From: Sinanaerobacter chloroacetimidivorans
GTDB lineage: Bacteria; Bacillota; Clostridia; Peptostreptococcales; Anaerovoracaceae
Assembly (NCBI RefSeq): GCF_018128545.1
Contig: NZ_JAGSND010000021.1
Coordinates: 1-59,866, forward strand
DNA: 59,866 nt
Reading direction: 5' to 3'
Part shown: positions 36,388 to 44,227 of the stretch, in pieces
How positions within the stretch are numbered: the first letter of the stretch is position 1
Layout of the letters: every line of letters starts with the position of its first letter
Program-made: the position numbers and the translations under genes
Notes under the pieces: model-generated
The model's input: the letters and a program-made list of their open reading frames with translations, nothing else
What the model was told of the DNA's origin: nothing
Databases searched by the model: none

Positions 36388-36473
36388 ACTTTTTCATCCT
36401 TTTGGCCCACAATAGTATATCATCTGAAATCTATCTTACCGTGGGCGAATAAGCAGATTTTTCAGATGTAGAA

Positions 36474-36848
36474 TTACATAATATTTTGTATTTGAAACCA
36501 GATTTTCACTTTTGTGGAAGGCTTTGTGCATTTCATTGCAATACGCATATATTTGGAATAAAGGTAGGGAACCAGGGTTCCCATCTCATCATCTTCTAGC
36601 TTTAAATTCTGAATATCGTTTATAAAATTAATACCGTCGGGGCTGTTTTGTATGCTTGCTTCTAAACTGCCTTCACCATAGATTTTGAGAAAAACGGTTA
36701 CCATAGTTGCTGAGGCTGTACAAATTGTGTGGGAATAACTAACATTATCATCAATGATATATTTAAAAATATATTCTTTAAAAGGATTTCTCATCAAAGT
36801 ATCTGGAAGGCATTGGTGGCTGCATGGATACCGGCTTGTTGCGTTCAT
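36474..36848 (-). CDS. Hypothetical beta-rich protein of the element
   Basis: A 124-residue protein with weak similarity in pattern to the C-terminal domain of the repeat protein: a central SLEASIQNSPDGINFI followed by KYMRIAMKCTKPSTKVKIWFQIQ, the same order of beta strands (IQ.SP...Y.R). GAGGTG six bases before the ATG supports the start. It precedes the repeat protein gene by 86 bp on the same strand, so both are probably co-expressed. Function unknown; a structural or surface role is inferred from the shared domain pattern. Confidence 0.65.
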   Translation of the reverse strand: MNATSRYPCSHQCLPDTLMRNPFKEYIFKYIIDDNVSYSHTICTASATMVTVFLKIYGEGSLEASIQNSPDGINFINDIQNLKLEDDEMGTLVPYLYSKYMRIAMKCTKPSTKVKIWFQIQNIM

Positions 36849-37046
36849 TGTTTACACCTCAGCTCAATAAGCCTTACAAAAGGCCGGAAATGATATTCCA
36901 ATAGAATATCCTATTTTAATATATTCTAACTTTTACAATATGTGAAAAGCCTCTGACAATTGATGAACAATTGGAACGACGAAAGTCAAAAAACATATAT
37001 TGATGAAGTTTGCCAGGAAAAGGGTTTCCGCATTGCTAACCGCTAA

Positions 37047-37262
37047 TGTATAAGGAATAACGGCGGTTCTTCCATCACGGTGGCAGTACAGGTTGCACCA
37101 TTGGATTCAACTGATTACTATATAGACCATACGACACCTCAAAGTGTATCCCCTTCTGGGAATTATATCGGAGCCGTTACCGTTTCCATAAAATATGCCA
37201 GACTTCGAGTTCAGGCTCCTGGTAATGTCAGTGTTGTGGCCTATTATAACGGCAGGGCATAA
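37047..37262 (+). pseudogene. 3' remnant of a beta-rich structural protein gene
   Basis: The frame from 37047 to the stop at 37262 encodes NNGGSSITVAVQVAPLDSTD then a strand pattern ending KYARLRVQAPGNVSVVAYYNGRA. It aligns with the C-terminal domain of the repeat protein (YARL, SVYYNAQS end). It lacks an N-terminus and a proper start (a GTG at 37080 has no ribosome binding site), and a stop lies at 37044. It is on the opposite strand to the intact relatives and 90 bp from the right junction, so it is probably a broken paralogue or part of a fibre gene lost at integration. Confidence 0.6.
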
Positions 37263-37335
37263 GGGCGGAGAAATAATATCGATAAAATTGACCCGGAGCA
37301 ACCTGTCCAACTTTCCGTTAAATAAATTTTATACG

Positions 37336-37370
37336 TTAAGGCACCGCATCACATGTTGTTGACCCTATAA
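37336..37370. other. attR-type junction of the serine-recombinase element
   Basis: Right junction. TAAGGCAC (37337-37344) is the inverted partner of GTGCCCTTA near the left junction; seven bases later is the CA dinucleotide (37352-37353) within CATG, after which the ATPase frame resumes as VVDPINPGAVDS. Confidence 0.75.
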
Positions 37371-38173
37371 ATCCTGGGGCTGTGGATTCCATTATTCATT
37401 TGGGAGATTACTGGGATGAAGAAGGAATCAGAAGAAACAGAGATGCATTAATCCGAAACAACGAACGAATAAAAAGCATTTTCAGCAGGGCTTATAACTA
37501 TTTGGCAGCAGCCGGAAAAATGTATGACAATCTCAGCAGCATATACGATTCGGCAATTAAGAACGAAGAAATTTACAAGGTCTCAGCCAGAATTATCGGG
37601 ACGGAACTTGCACATAAAGAAATCAGTCCTCAGCAAGGCGATATCAAGAAATACTTTGCCAGTGCCATAACGCCGAAGGGCTTTGAAAATTACTTAGACA
37701 CCTTAATTGATGGGTATAAAAGAGTTTACTTAATAAAAGCACCGGTCGGTGTAAGCAGTGAAAAAATACTGAATCTATTTATGGAAAGCGCCTTATACAG
37801 AGGCTTTTCCGTTGAAGCTTATTACTGCCCCATGAAACCGGCAGTCAAAGTAGAACATCTGCTGATCCCTGAACTGGATGTCGCTTTTGTGACTTCAAAT
37901 CAATATCATACGTTACACGAACCCATCCACCATACCGATACCATCACCATCAATCTTCAGGACGCTATCCGGTATGAAGATATCAAGTTCCAGGAAGAAA
38001 TTCTAACCGATAGTCAAAATAAAATGGAGGAATTGCTTGCAAAAGCAATCAGCTGCCTGAGCCAGGCAAAAAAAGAGCATGATTCTCTGGAAAGTTATTA
38101 TATTCCGAATATGGACTTTATTAAAATTGAAGCCCTCCGTCAGGACCTTACTGAAAAAATCAGCAAACGCTAA
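37355..38173 (+). pseudogene. P-loop ATPase (PRK06851-like), 3' part of interrupted gene
   Basis: The C-terminal 272 residues of the ATPase whose start is at 31501. From the junction the frame reads VVDPINPGAVDSIIHLGDYW and runs without a break to 38173. It includes a second nucleotide-binding-like half (YKRVYLIKAPVGVSSEKILN) and the end QDLTEKISKR. A frame could start at 37382 (GTG) but there is no ribosome binding site, so this part is probably silent unless the element is excised. No decay (stops or frameshifts) is visible, which argues for selection on the restored gene or a recent insertion. Confidence 0.85.
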
Positions 38174-38201
38174 CATACTCCTCCTGTAAATCAATCAAAA
38201 A

Positions 38202-38266
38202 TGCACCTGAGCGCATGTTCCTGCCGTCATTTCTAATGACGTGCGGGAACATGTCGTCCAGATGCA
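38202..38266 (-). terminator. Long terminator hairpin of the DUF975-type gene
   Basis: An imperfect hairpin of about 65 bases, from TGCACCTG at the left to CAGATGCA at the right, with an inner perfect CGTCATT/AATGACG stem and 3-nt loop. G-U pairs form only in the minus-strand RNA, and a TTTTT run follows on that strand, so it serves the minus-strand gene ending at 38324. It also faces the plus-strand ATPase. Confidence 0.7.
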
Positions 38267-38323
38267 CCAATCAACCCTAATTTCAAGATCTATTTTATTT
38301 GTCGAAACTCATGATTATCTTCC

Positions 38324-39121
38324 TTAAGATTCATTATTGTCTTCCTTAAATTCGTTGTCATCTTTTTTAAATTCGTTGTTATCTTCCTTATTTTCTCCCT
38401 CTGCTTCCTCTTTATAGACAGTGATGGGATCTTCCGTCGGTTGGATCTCCGGAGCTTTATAGAATCCGTCATCAATTCTGCGGGCTCTCAGACTTCCTCT
38501 TGCAATGTCGTAAAATGCAACGACTGAAACCTGCATGTATGGACTCAGCCATAAGGTTCCGATCCCTAGTGTGAAAATACATAAAATGCCCCATCCAATA
38601 AAGGAAAGCATCAAGCAGAACATTTTCCATTTGTTGCCGCGCATCATCCTTTTGCTTTCTCTGATTGCATCCATAATTCCAATATTGGGGTTATCGGCAA
38701 GAATAAAGAAACAAAGGCTGTAGCGATAAGCAGCAATGATTCCAGGTATAATCAATAGCAGTGTCCACAAGAAAATAAATATCGACATCACGATATAAAG
38801 GCCCAGGGCTTTCCCAAACTTTTCAAATCCGTAAAATACCTCTGCCACTGAAGTTTCTCTCTTTCTGAAAAGAGAAATGCCAAACATGGCGTAGCCCAGG
38901 CTCATAGGCCCGGTTACCAATAAACTGTATATAGCTGAAATTCCGGATCCCGATCCGTCTTCAGGTCCGAAGAGCAGATCCAAAACCAAAACAGGTACTA
39001 AAATTAAAATCATATATAATAGCGTACCTAATGCGGCAAACCCCCATCTATTCTGCAGAGATTCTCTTCCTAATGCTCTCAATGTTTTACAGCTTTCGTT
39101 TACAATAATATTATTGTCCAT
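38324..39121 (-). CDS. DUF975-family membrane protein
   Basis: A 265-residue protein with about five or six membrane segments between residues 20 and 215, opening RALGRESLQNRWGFAALGTLLYM, characteristic of DUF975. The segment SLCFFILADNPNIGIMDAIRESKRMMRGNKWKMF is the other family hallmark. The cytoplasmic tail carries short acidic repeats (EFKKDDNEFKEDNNES) encoded by near-identical 18-21-bp DNA repeats at 38327-38390. AAGGAG lies six bases before the start. Members are uncharacterised bacterial membrane proteins. Confidence 0.85.
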   Translation of the reverse strand: MDNNIIVNESCKTLRALGRESLQNRWGFAALGTLLYMILILVPVLVLDLLFGPEDGSGSGISAIYSLLVTGPMSLGYAMFGISLFRKRETSVAEVFYGFEKFGKALGLYIVMSIFIFLWTLLLIIPGIIAAYRYSLCFFILADNPNIGIMDAIRESKRMMRGNKWKMFCLMLSFIGWGILCIFTLGIGTLWLSPYMQVSVVAFYDIARGSLRARRIDDGFYKAPEIQPTEDPITVYKEEAEGENKEDNNEFKKDDNEFKEDNNES

Positions 39122-39214
39122 CTAAAACTCCTTCTTTCCTATTATTATATACACATTACTATTATATGGTAAAAAGAAGATCCATGCAAGATATTGTTGA
39201 AATTTACGAAGTCT

Positions 39215-39243
39215 TTGATTGTTCTTCTTTTTTAGTGTATACT
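39215..39243 (+). promoter_or_regulatory. Promoter of aroB
   Basis: -35 TTGATT (39215-39220), 17-bp spacer, -10 TATACT (39238-39243), about 75 bp before the aroB start codon. The leader is a run of TAT/ATT triplets. Confidence 0.7.
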
Positions 39244-39316
39244 ATTTATTACTATTATTATTATCATTTATTTATACATATCATTACCATATTTTTCTTT
39301 CCAGGAGGTTTTAGTT

Positions 39317-40381
39317 ATGAAATACAATCTGACAATAAATATGAAAACCGGAAAATATCCCGTCCTTATTGAAAGCGGACTATTCAGTTCCATCGGAAAT
39401 TTACTGGGCCAGCATTTCCCGGGAAAAAAGCTTGCCGTTATTACCGATGAACATATTTGGAAGACATACGGGGATTTTTTGGGGAAACAATTAAATGCAT
39501 CACATTGTCAGTGGGATGTTCTAATACTGCCACCTGGAGAGTCCAGTAAATCTTTTGATGCATTGGCGCAAATATATAAAAAGCTGTTGTCTTTTCAGAT
39601 CACAAGAGATGATGTGATTATTTCCCTGGGCGGAGGCATTATTGGTGATGTTTCCGGCTTTGCAGCAGCCACCTTCCTTCGAGGTGTCTATTTTGTTCAG
39701 ATTCCAACCACATTAATCGGCCAGGTGGACAGCAGTATCGGCGGCAAAAATGCAATCAACCTTCCTGAAGGCAAGAATATGGTGGGCACCTTCTATCAGC
39801 CTGATTATGTTTTCATCGATCCTGATTTTGTGAAAACGCTGTCTGATTTCCATATGGCAGACGGTATGGCTGAAATTATTAAGTACGCATGCGTGGCTGA
39901 TGCCGAGCTCTTTTCCGATCTCTTCCGAATGAGCAGCTATCGCGATACCGATCTTATCGAATCCATCATTTACAGATGCTGCCTGATCAAAAAGCAAATC
40001 ATCGAACAGGATGAGAAAGATAATGGCATTCGAATGCTTTCCAATTTCGGGCATACCTTTGGCCATGCCATTGAGTATCTGTATCCGGACGGAACCTATG
40101 GGCACGGGCAGGCCGTAGCCATGGGAATGCAGATTATTACTGAGAAAAGTGAAGCCATGGGACTTACGGCCATCAATACTTCTGCCATGCTCAAGGAAAT
40201 TTTATCGGAATACAATCTTCCTTCTGCGCTACCCGAAGGAATTGATAAGGAACTCTTGATTCAAAGCGCATTACGGGATAAAAAAAGAAGAGGAAACAAA
40301 ATAAACCTCGTTCTGCTTGAGAAGATTGGGATAGGATATATTCATCCAATTGAAAAAACGGAAATCAAAAATTTTATTTAA
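39317..40381 (+). CDS. aroB: 3-Dehydroquinate synthase
   Basis: Second step of the shikimate pathway: DAHP to 3-dehydroquinate with NAD and a divalent metal. The 354-residue product has SLGGGIIGDVSGFAAATFLRGV (NAD/substrate), VDSSIGGKNAINLPEGKNMVG, the metal ligands Glu in GMAEIIKYA and His in NFGHTFGHAIEYL and GHGQAVAMGM. AGGAGG eight bases before the ATG. It is followed 51 bp later by aroE on the same strand. Confidence 0.95.
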   Translation: MKYNLTINMKTGKYPVLIESGLFSSIGNLLGQHFPGKKLAVITDEHIWKTYGDFLGKQLNASHCQWDVLILPPGESSKSFDALAQIYKKLLSFQITRDDVIISLGGGIIGDVSGFAAATFLRGVYFVQIPTTLIGQVDSSIGGKNAINLPEGKNMVGTFYQPDYVFIDPDFVKTLSDFHMADGMAEIIKYACVADAELFSDLFRMSSYRDTDLIESIIYRCCLIKKQIIEQDEKDNGIRMLSNFGHTFGHAIEYLYPDGTYGHGQAVAMGMQIITEKSEAMGLTAINTSAMLKEILSEYNLPSALPEGIDKELLIQSALRDKKRRGNKINLVLLEKIGIGYIHPIEKTEIKNFI

Positions 40382-40432
40382 GCAGCAGTGGATATCTGCG
40401 GGGTTATCACACGCTAAAAGTGGAGGATAAAA

Positions 40433-41194
40433 ATGTTAAAGTTTGGTCTGATAGGAGAAAAACTATCTCATAGCCTTTCTCCGAAGTTACATAATGAAAT
40501 TATGAAGGAAAACGGTGTGGAAGGCAGCTATGAGATTCTGGAGTTTTCAAAGGATTCCTTTACCGAGAAATTCATCGCCTTGAAGCAAAGTGATTATAGA
40601 GGCGTCAATATAACAATTCCCTACAAAGAAACAGTACTTCCCCTGTTGGACGAAATCTCACCTCAAGCGAAGTATATAGGGGCCGTCAATACGGTACTTT
40701 TTCAAGATGGAAAGGCAAAAGGCTTTAATACGGATTATGAAGGATTTATGGCAATGCTGAAACACTATCAGGTAGAGACCAAGGGAAAAGAAGCTGTAAT
40801 CCTGGGCTCAGGCGGAGCTTCAAAAGCCGTTGTCAAAGCCCTTTTAGACAGCGGAATCTATGATATCACCATAGTAAGCAGAAGTAAGCAGAATTTCCAT
40901 GGAAATTATACGGTATCCTATGAATTTTTTAAAGAGGATAGTCATCAAATCGATATACTGGTTAACTGTACCCCGGTAGGCATGTATCCGAATGTTGATC
41001 AAACACCCATTCCTAAAGAATACATTCGTGCTGAGACAGTGATTGATCTCATCTACAACCCTGAAAAAACATTATTATTAAAGTATGCCGAAGAAATGGG
41101 CTGTAAGACAATCAACGGCAGTATTATGTTGAAGGAACAGGCCGTAAAAGCCCAGCAGATATGGAATCAGCAGCCCGTTTCCCTTTCGTCATAA
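40433..41194 (+). CDS. aroE: Shikimate dehydrogenase
   Basis: NADPH-dependent reduction of 3-dehydroshikimate to shikimate. The 253-residue product has the substrate-binding start LIGEKLSHSLSPKLHN, the catalytic Lys in GVNITIPYKETV, the cofactor loop GSGGASKAVVKAL and the NCTPVGMYP segment. GGAGG precedes the ATG. Second gene of an aroB-aroE unit ended by the terminator at 41231-41259. The two steps are not adjacent in the pathway (aroD is missing here), so other aro genes must lie elsewhere. Confidence 0.94.
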   Translation: MLKFGLIGEKLSHSLSPKLHNEIMKENGVEGSYEILEFSKDSFTEKFIALKQSDYRGVNITIPYKETVLPLLDEISPQAKYIGAVNTVLFQDGKAKGFNTDYEGFMAMLKHYQVETKGKEAVILGSGGASKAVVKALLDSGIYDITIVSRSKQNFHGNYTVSYEFFKEDSHQIDILVNCTPVGMYPNVDQTPIPKEYIRAETVIDLIYNPEKTLLLKYAEEMGCKTINGSIMLKEQAVKAQQIWNQQPVSLSS

Positions 41195-41230
41195 CCGAAA
41201 AAACGATCAATGAATCAGAGAATGAATGAA

Positions 41231-41259
41231 AACTGCCGGCTTTGAGCCGGCAGTTTTTT
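41231..41259 (+). terminator. Terminator after aroE
   Basis: Perfect 11-bp stem AACTGCCGGCT/AGCCGGCAGTT with 3-nt loop, followed by TTTT. Confidence 0.9.
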
Positions 41260-41281
41260 GGCTTTTTAATATTAATGACTT

Positions 41282-41330
41282 TTGTTTGGAAACATACAAT
41301 TGACCATTGTTTGGAAACTGCAATTGACCA
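41282..41330. repeat. Tandem 24/25-bp direct repeat
   Basis: TTGTTTGGAAAC...CAATTGACCA occurs twice in a row (41282-41306 and 41307-41330), differing by one base insertion and one base, followed by a partial third start ATTGGTTTC. It lies between the aroE terminator and the end of the 4-hydroxybutyrate dehydrogenase gene; no function is evident. Confidence 0.8.
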
Positions 41331-41416
41331 ATTGGTTTCTTTATCCAACAAACCTTTCATCTCAGGATTCTAAACGAACCGAACAAGGTTGAACCTGTTA
41401 TTCGAGTAAGCCTGAA

Positions 41417-42535
41417 TTAATAAAGATTTGCAAAGATCTCTCTGATTTCTTCGTCAGTCAGGAATACATAGTTGTTTGCAAGCAATCTCTGCTGATTTGC
41501 AACTGTTGATTTTGTGAATTCATCAATCTGAGCTTCCACCATTCCGTACTCTCTTAAAGGCTTTTTCACGATAAGCTTATTCAAGAAGGTTTCCAGTTCT
41601 CCATAAACATCGCCGTTTGGATCTACGCCAAGGGCATCTGCAAAAATCTTGGTAGCTTCTACGATCTTGCCGGTCGGATTTTTTCTGGTATACATTTTGA
41701 ATACTTCAGTAAAGAACTGGTAATTGGCTTCGCCGTGAGGTACGTGGAAAGCACCGCCAATGGAGTAAGAAAGCGCATGAACTGCAGCACAGCCTGCGTT
41801 TCCGAAAGCAATACCGGCATAGTTGGATGCCAGTACAAATTCTTTCAGATACTTGAATCTTTCTTCTTCTCCCTTTTCCACGATTTCTTTATAGCCTGCC
41901 ATAATCATTTCAATGGCTTTCAGGGAATACATTTCTGTAAAAGGAGAAGCCTTCGGTGACAAGAAAGACTCAATTGCGTGAATCAGAGCATCAACCGAGC
42001 TTGTTACAAAGAACTTGTATGGAAGTCCTTTAATGGTTTCAGGTACAAGAACGGCAACATCCGCATAGGTTTCTTCAACAGCGATACCTTTCTTGGTATG
42101 GAGCGATTTTAATTCAGCGATGGCAACATTGGTTACTTCGCTTCCGGTTCCGCAGGTAGTAGGAACAACTATCAATTCCTTTACCTTAACCGGAGCAACG
42201 GCTCCTGTAAAGAGATCTACCGACTTTTCGGGCAAATCCAATGCCAGAACTTTACAAATATCAACGATGGTTCCGCCGCCGAATGCGATAATTCTCTTAA
42301 AGTCAAATTTCTTCATATCTTTGGCAATGGCGTCGATCATTTCGTCGGAAGGTTCTCCGGCTCCGTACTTTTCCTGGAAAATAACGTTGGTTTCAATTCC
42401 CAGCGGTTTCATATAAGGGGTATACAGCCATTCGTTTGTCAGAACGAAATCGTCTTTTCCAACTTTGAATTCATCGTTGAACTCCTTAAATGTTTCAAAA
42501 TAGAATACCTTTGGAACTACTCTCAGTGCTTGCAT
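41417..42535 (-). CDS. 4hbD: NAD-dependent 4-hydroxybutyrate dehydrogenase (iron-type alcohol dehydrogenase)
   Basis: Interconverts succinate semialdehyde and 4-hydroxybutyrate. The 372-residue iron-dependent alcohol dehydrogenase shows FGGGTIVDICKVLAL (cofactor), PTTCGTGSEVTNVAIAE, and metal-binding histidines in DALIHAIES and HALSYSIGGAFHVPHGEAN. It strongly resembles the Clostridium kluyveri and C. aminobutyricum enzymes (NEFIYEPYMK-like N-terminus NEWLYTPYMK, GxGEPSDEM). Last gene of the operon abfD-orf97-abfT-4hbD, 23 bp after abfT, with AAGGAGG before the ATG. Its metal could be Fe or another divalent ion. Confidence 0.92.
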   Translation of the reverse strand: MQALRVVPKVFYFETFKEFNDEFKVGKDDFVLTNEWLYTPYMKPLGIETNVIFQEKYGAGEPSDEMIDAIAKDMKKFDFKRIIAFGGGTIVDICKVLALDLPEKSVDLFTGAVAPVKVKELIVVPTTCGTGSEVTNVAIAELKSLHTKKGIAVEETYADVAVLVPETIKGLPYKFFVTSSVDALIHAIESFLSPKASPFTEMYSLKAIEMIMAGYKEIVEKGEEERFKYLKEFVLASNYAGIAFGNAGCAAVHALSYSIGGAFHVPHGEANYQFFTEVFKMYTRKNPTGKIVEATKIFADALGVDPNGDVYGELETFLNKLIVKKPLREYGMVEAQIDEFTKSTVANQQRLLANNYVFLTDEEIREIFANLY

Positions 42536-42558
42536 TTTTAAAATCCTCCTTATAATAG

Positions 42559-43875
42559 TTAAAATTTGGCGTTAAATCTCTTCTCAAATTCTGCTTTTAA
42601 TTCTTCTCTGAAATCTGGATGAGCAATATTGATCAGATTTCTTGCTCTGTCTTTTAACGTTTTGCCCTTTAAAGGAGCAATGCCGTATTCCGTAACGATA
42701 TAATCCACATCCTGTCTTGATGTAGTAACGGCAGCACCATGATCAATGTAAGGCGTAATCTTTGAAACCATGGTTCCATCTTTCTTATTTGCTACAGATG
42801 GCATAGCGATAATGGCAATTCCTTCCCCATCCAAGCTCATGGCCGCACCTCTTACGAAGTCAACCTGTCCGCCTACGCCGCTGAACTGTTTGGTTCCAAT
42901 ACTGTCGGAAACTACCTGGCCCATAAAATCTACGGCCAGACAAGAGTTGATGCATACCAAATTGGTATTCTGGGCAACAACACAAGGATTATTTACATAA
43001 TCTACAGTACGAAGCTCTACTGCAGGATTCTTTGCTGCAAAATCATAGAGTCTTTTTGATCCCATCAGGAAAGTAACTATCATCTTCCCTTTATGTAAGC
43101 CTTTTTTGGAATTATTGATTACTCCAGCCTCATATAGATCGACTACGCCGTCGGAAATCATTTCGGAATGGATACCAAGATCCTTTTTATCCTTTAATGA
43201 CTGCAAAACTGCATCAGGGATTGCACCAATGCCTAACTGAAGGGTTGCACCATCCTCAACAAGTTCAGCACAATTTTTGCCGATAGCCAGTTCAACTTCT
43301 CCAATTTTCGGAAGAGCAAGCTCTGGAAGCGGATGTGAAGTTTCAACAAATTTATCAATCTTGCTTACATGTACAAAGGTATCGCCGAATACTACCGGAA
43401 CCTGATCATTGACCTCAGCCAGTACAATTTTAGCTGATTCAATGCCCTGCATGGTGTAATCAGAAGAGACTCCCACACAGCAGTAACCATGTTCATCCGG
43501 TGGTGATACCATGACCATAAATACATCTAATTCGAATATGCCTTTTCTGATATAGTTGGGAACTTCATGAAAAAATACAGGTGTGAAGTCGCCATGTCCC
43601 TGAGCAATGCTGTCTCTTGTTGAAGGACTGGTAAACCAACCATTAAATCTAAAATGATCTTTGTATTCCGGTTTGGAATACAGGCCTTTTCCCAGAGTAA
43701 CCATATGGCACACCTCAACATCATGGTATGCTTCTGCATTTGCTATCATAGCCTCTACCAACACTGTCGGTTCTGCTACTGCATGTGCAAATGCCACCCT
43801 GTTGCCTGATTGAATGCTTTTCACTGCTTCCTCTGCTGTACATAATCTGCTGTTATAAATTTCCTTCCAGTTCAA
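42559..43875 (-). CDS. abfT: 4-Hydroxybutyrate CoA-transferase
   Basis: Transfers CoA from acetyl- or butyryl-CoA to 4-hydroxybutyrate. The 438-residue product matches the known Clostridium aminobutyricum enzyme along its length, with catalytic Glu238 in LGIHSEMISDG, the GIGAIPDAVL loop and the KQFSGVGGQVDFVRGAAMS segment. The start is a TTG at 43875, eight bases after GGGAGG, lying inside the end of the small Cys protein gene (23-bp overlap), so the two are translationally coupled. Length and motifs are normal. Confidence 0.95.
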   Translation of the reverse strand: MNWKEIYNSRLCTAEEAVKSIQSGNRVAFAHAVAEPTVLVEAMIANAEAYHDVEVCHMVTLGKGLYSKPEYKDHFRFNGWFTSPSTRDSIAQGHGDFTPVFFHEVPNYIRKGIFELDVFMVMVSPPDEHGYCCVGVSSDYTMQGIESAKIVLAEVNDQVPVVFGDTFVHVSKIDKFVETSHPLPELALPKIGEVELAIGKNCAELVEDGATLQLGIGAIPDAVLQSLKDKKDLGIHSEMISDGVVDLYEAGVINNSKKGLHKGKMIVTFLMGSKRLYDFAAKNPAVELRTVDYVNNPCVVAQNTNLVCINSCLAVDFMGQVVSDSIGTKQFSGVGGQVDFVRGAAMSLDGEGIAIIAMPSVANKKDGTMVSKITPYIDHGAAVTTSRQDVDYIVTEYGIAPLKGKTLKDRARNLINIAHPDFREELKAEFEKRFNAKF

Positions 43876-44146
43876 GTCTCATTCCTCCCATTTCTTCAAT
43901 TTTTTTAATGGTTTCTTCTATGTGATCGAAATTCCACATCAAAATATATTCTTTAGCCTTGTATTGCTGATAGGAGGCACAACAATTTGTGCAGCCTCCA
44001 ATGACAAGTACGAAATCATACTCCGCATCTTCCTGGACATTGACGAATTCAACTCTACCTTTAAAATGATTTTTGATCGTCTCCAGTGCCTTTCCTCTTT
44101 CATATCTGGGATTGCAGCCACCGCAAAATTTAACGCCGCCAATCAT
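43853..44146 (-). CDS. Small CGGC-motif protein of the 4-hydroxybutyrate operon
   Basis: A 97-residue protein opening MIGGVKFCGGCNPRYERGKA, with further cysteines in VIGGCTNCCAS and no membrane segment. The CGGCNPRY motif suggests a redox or metal-binding protein; I do not know an experimentally assigned function. It is encoded between abfD (82 bp away) and abfT (overlapping by 23 bp), with AAAGGAGAG upstream of the ATG. Its position hints at a role in handling the oxygen-sensitive dehydratase cluster or in redox control. Confidence 0.75.
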   Translation of the reverse strand: MIGGVKFCGGCNPRYERGKALETIKNHFKGRVEFVNVQEDAEYDFVLVIGGCTNCCASYQQYKAKEYILMWNFDHIEETIKKIEEMGGMRLELEGNL

Positions 44147-44171
44147 CTACGCTCTCCTTTGTGATATCATA

Positions 44172-44203
44172 GAACCGCCGAAGATACTCCGACGGTTCTT
44201 TTT
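44172..44203. terminator. Intercistronic hairpin between abfD and the CGGC-protein gene
   Basis: Arms AGAACCGCCG and CGACGGTTCT pair with one mismatch around an 11-12-nt loop. The T tract follows on the plus strand, not on the minus strand that is transcribed, so here it more likely protects the abfD mRNA 3' end or sets differential expression than ends transcription. Confidence 0.5.
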
Positions 44204-44227
44204 TCAATATTCAATCATTCGTTTCGA

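Larger units (their letters stand above)
31780..37353. mobile_element. 5.57-kb serine-recombinase intervening element inside an ATPase gene
   Basis: The element carries the recombinase gene at its left end (stop codon 23 bp from the junction), a 40-aa ORF, a TPR glycosyltransferase and several beta-rich structural protein genes, all on the minus strand. Joining 31782 to 37355 restores an open ATPase frame reading DGTAPH-VVDPINPGAVDS, 366 residues in total. The reconstructed attP has arms TAAGGCAC and GTGCC(C)TTA exactly seven bases either side of CA. There are no phage structural, replication or conjugation genes, so it is either a minimal integrative element or a domesticated one. The layout resembles skin and SP-beta, which excise precisely during sporulation; that parallel is inference. 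Confidence 0.85.

Noticed and set aside
35771..36415. 214-codon plus-strand frame over the 84-bp repeats
   Set aside because: It is open only because the repeated units have no stops in the mirror frame; no ribosome binding site, and the minus-strand gene has clear domains and a good start.
36388..37046. Sporulation sigma-E or sigma-K promoters for the element genes
   Set aside because: CATATTGTA and GATATACTA resemble sigma-K -10 boxes but the spacing to an AC -35 is about 19 bp, too long; I cannot support them.
36963..37046. 27-codon plus-strand ORF starting MNNWNDESQKTYIDEV
   Set aside because: No ribosome binding site; could be a fragment of a lost gene near the right junction but too short to call.
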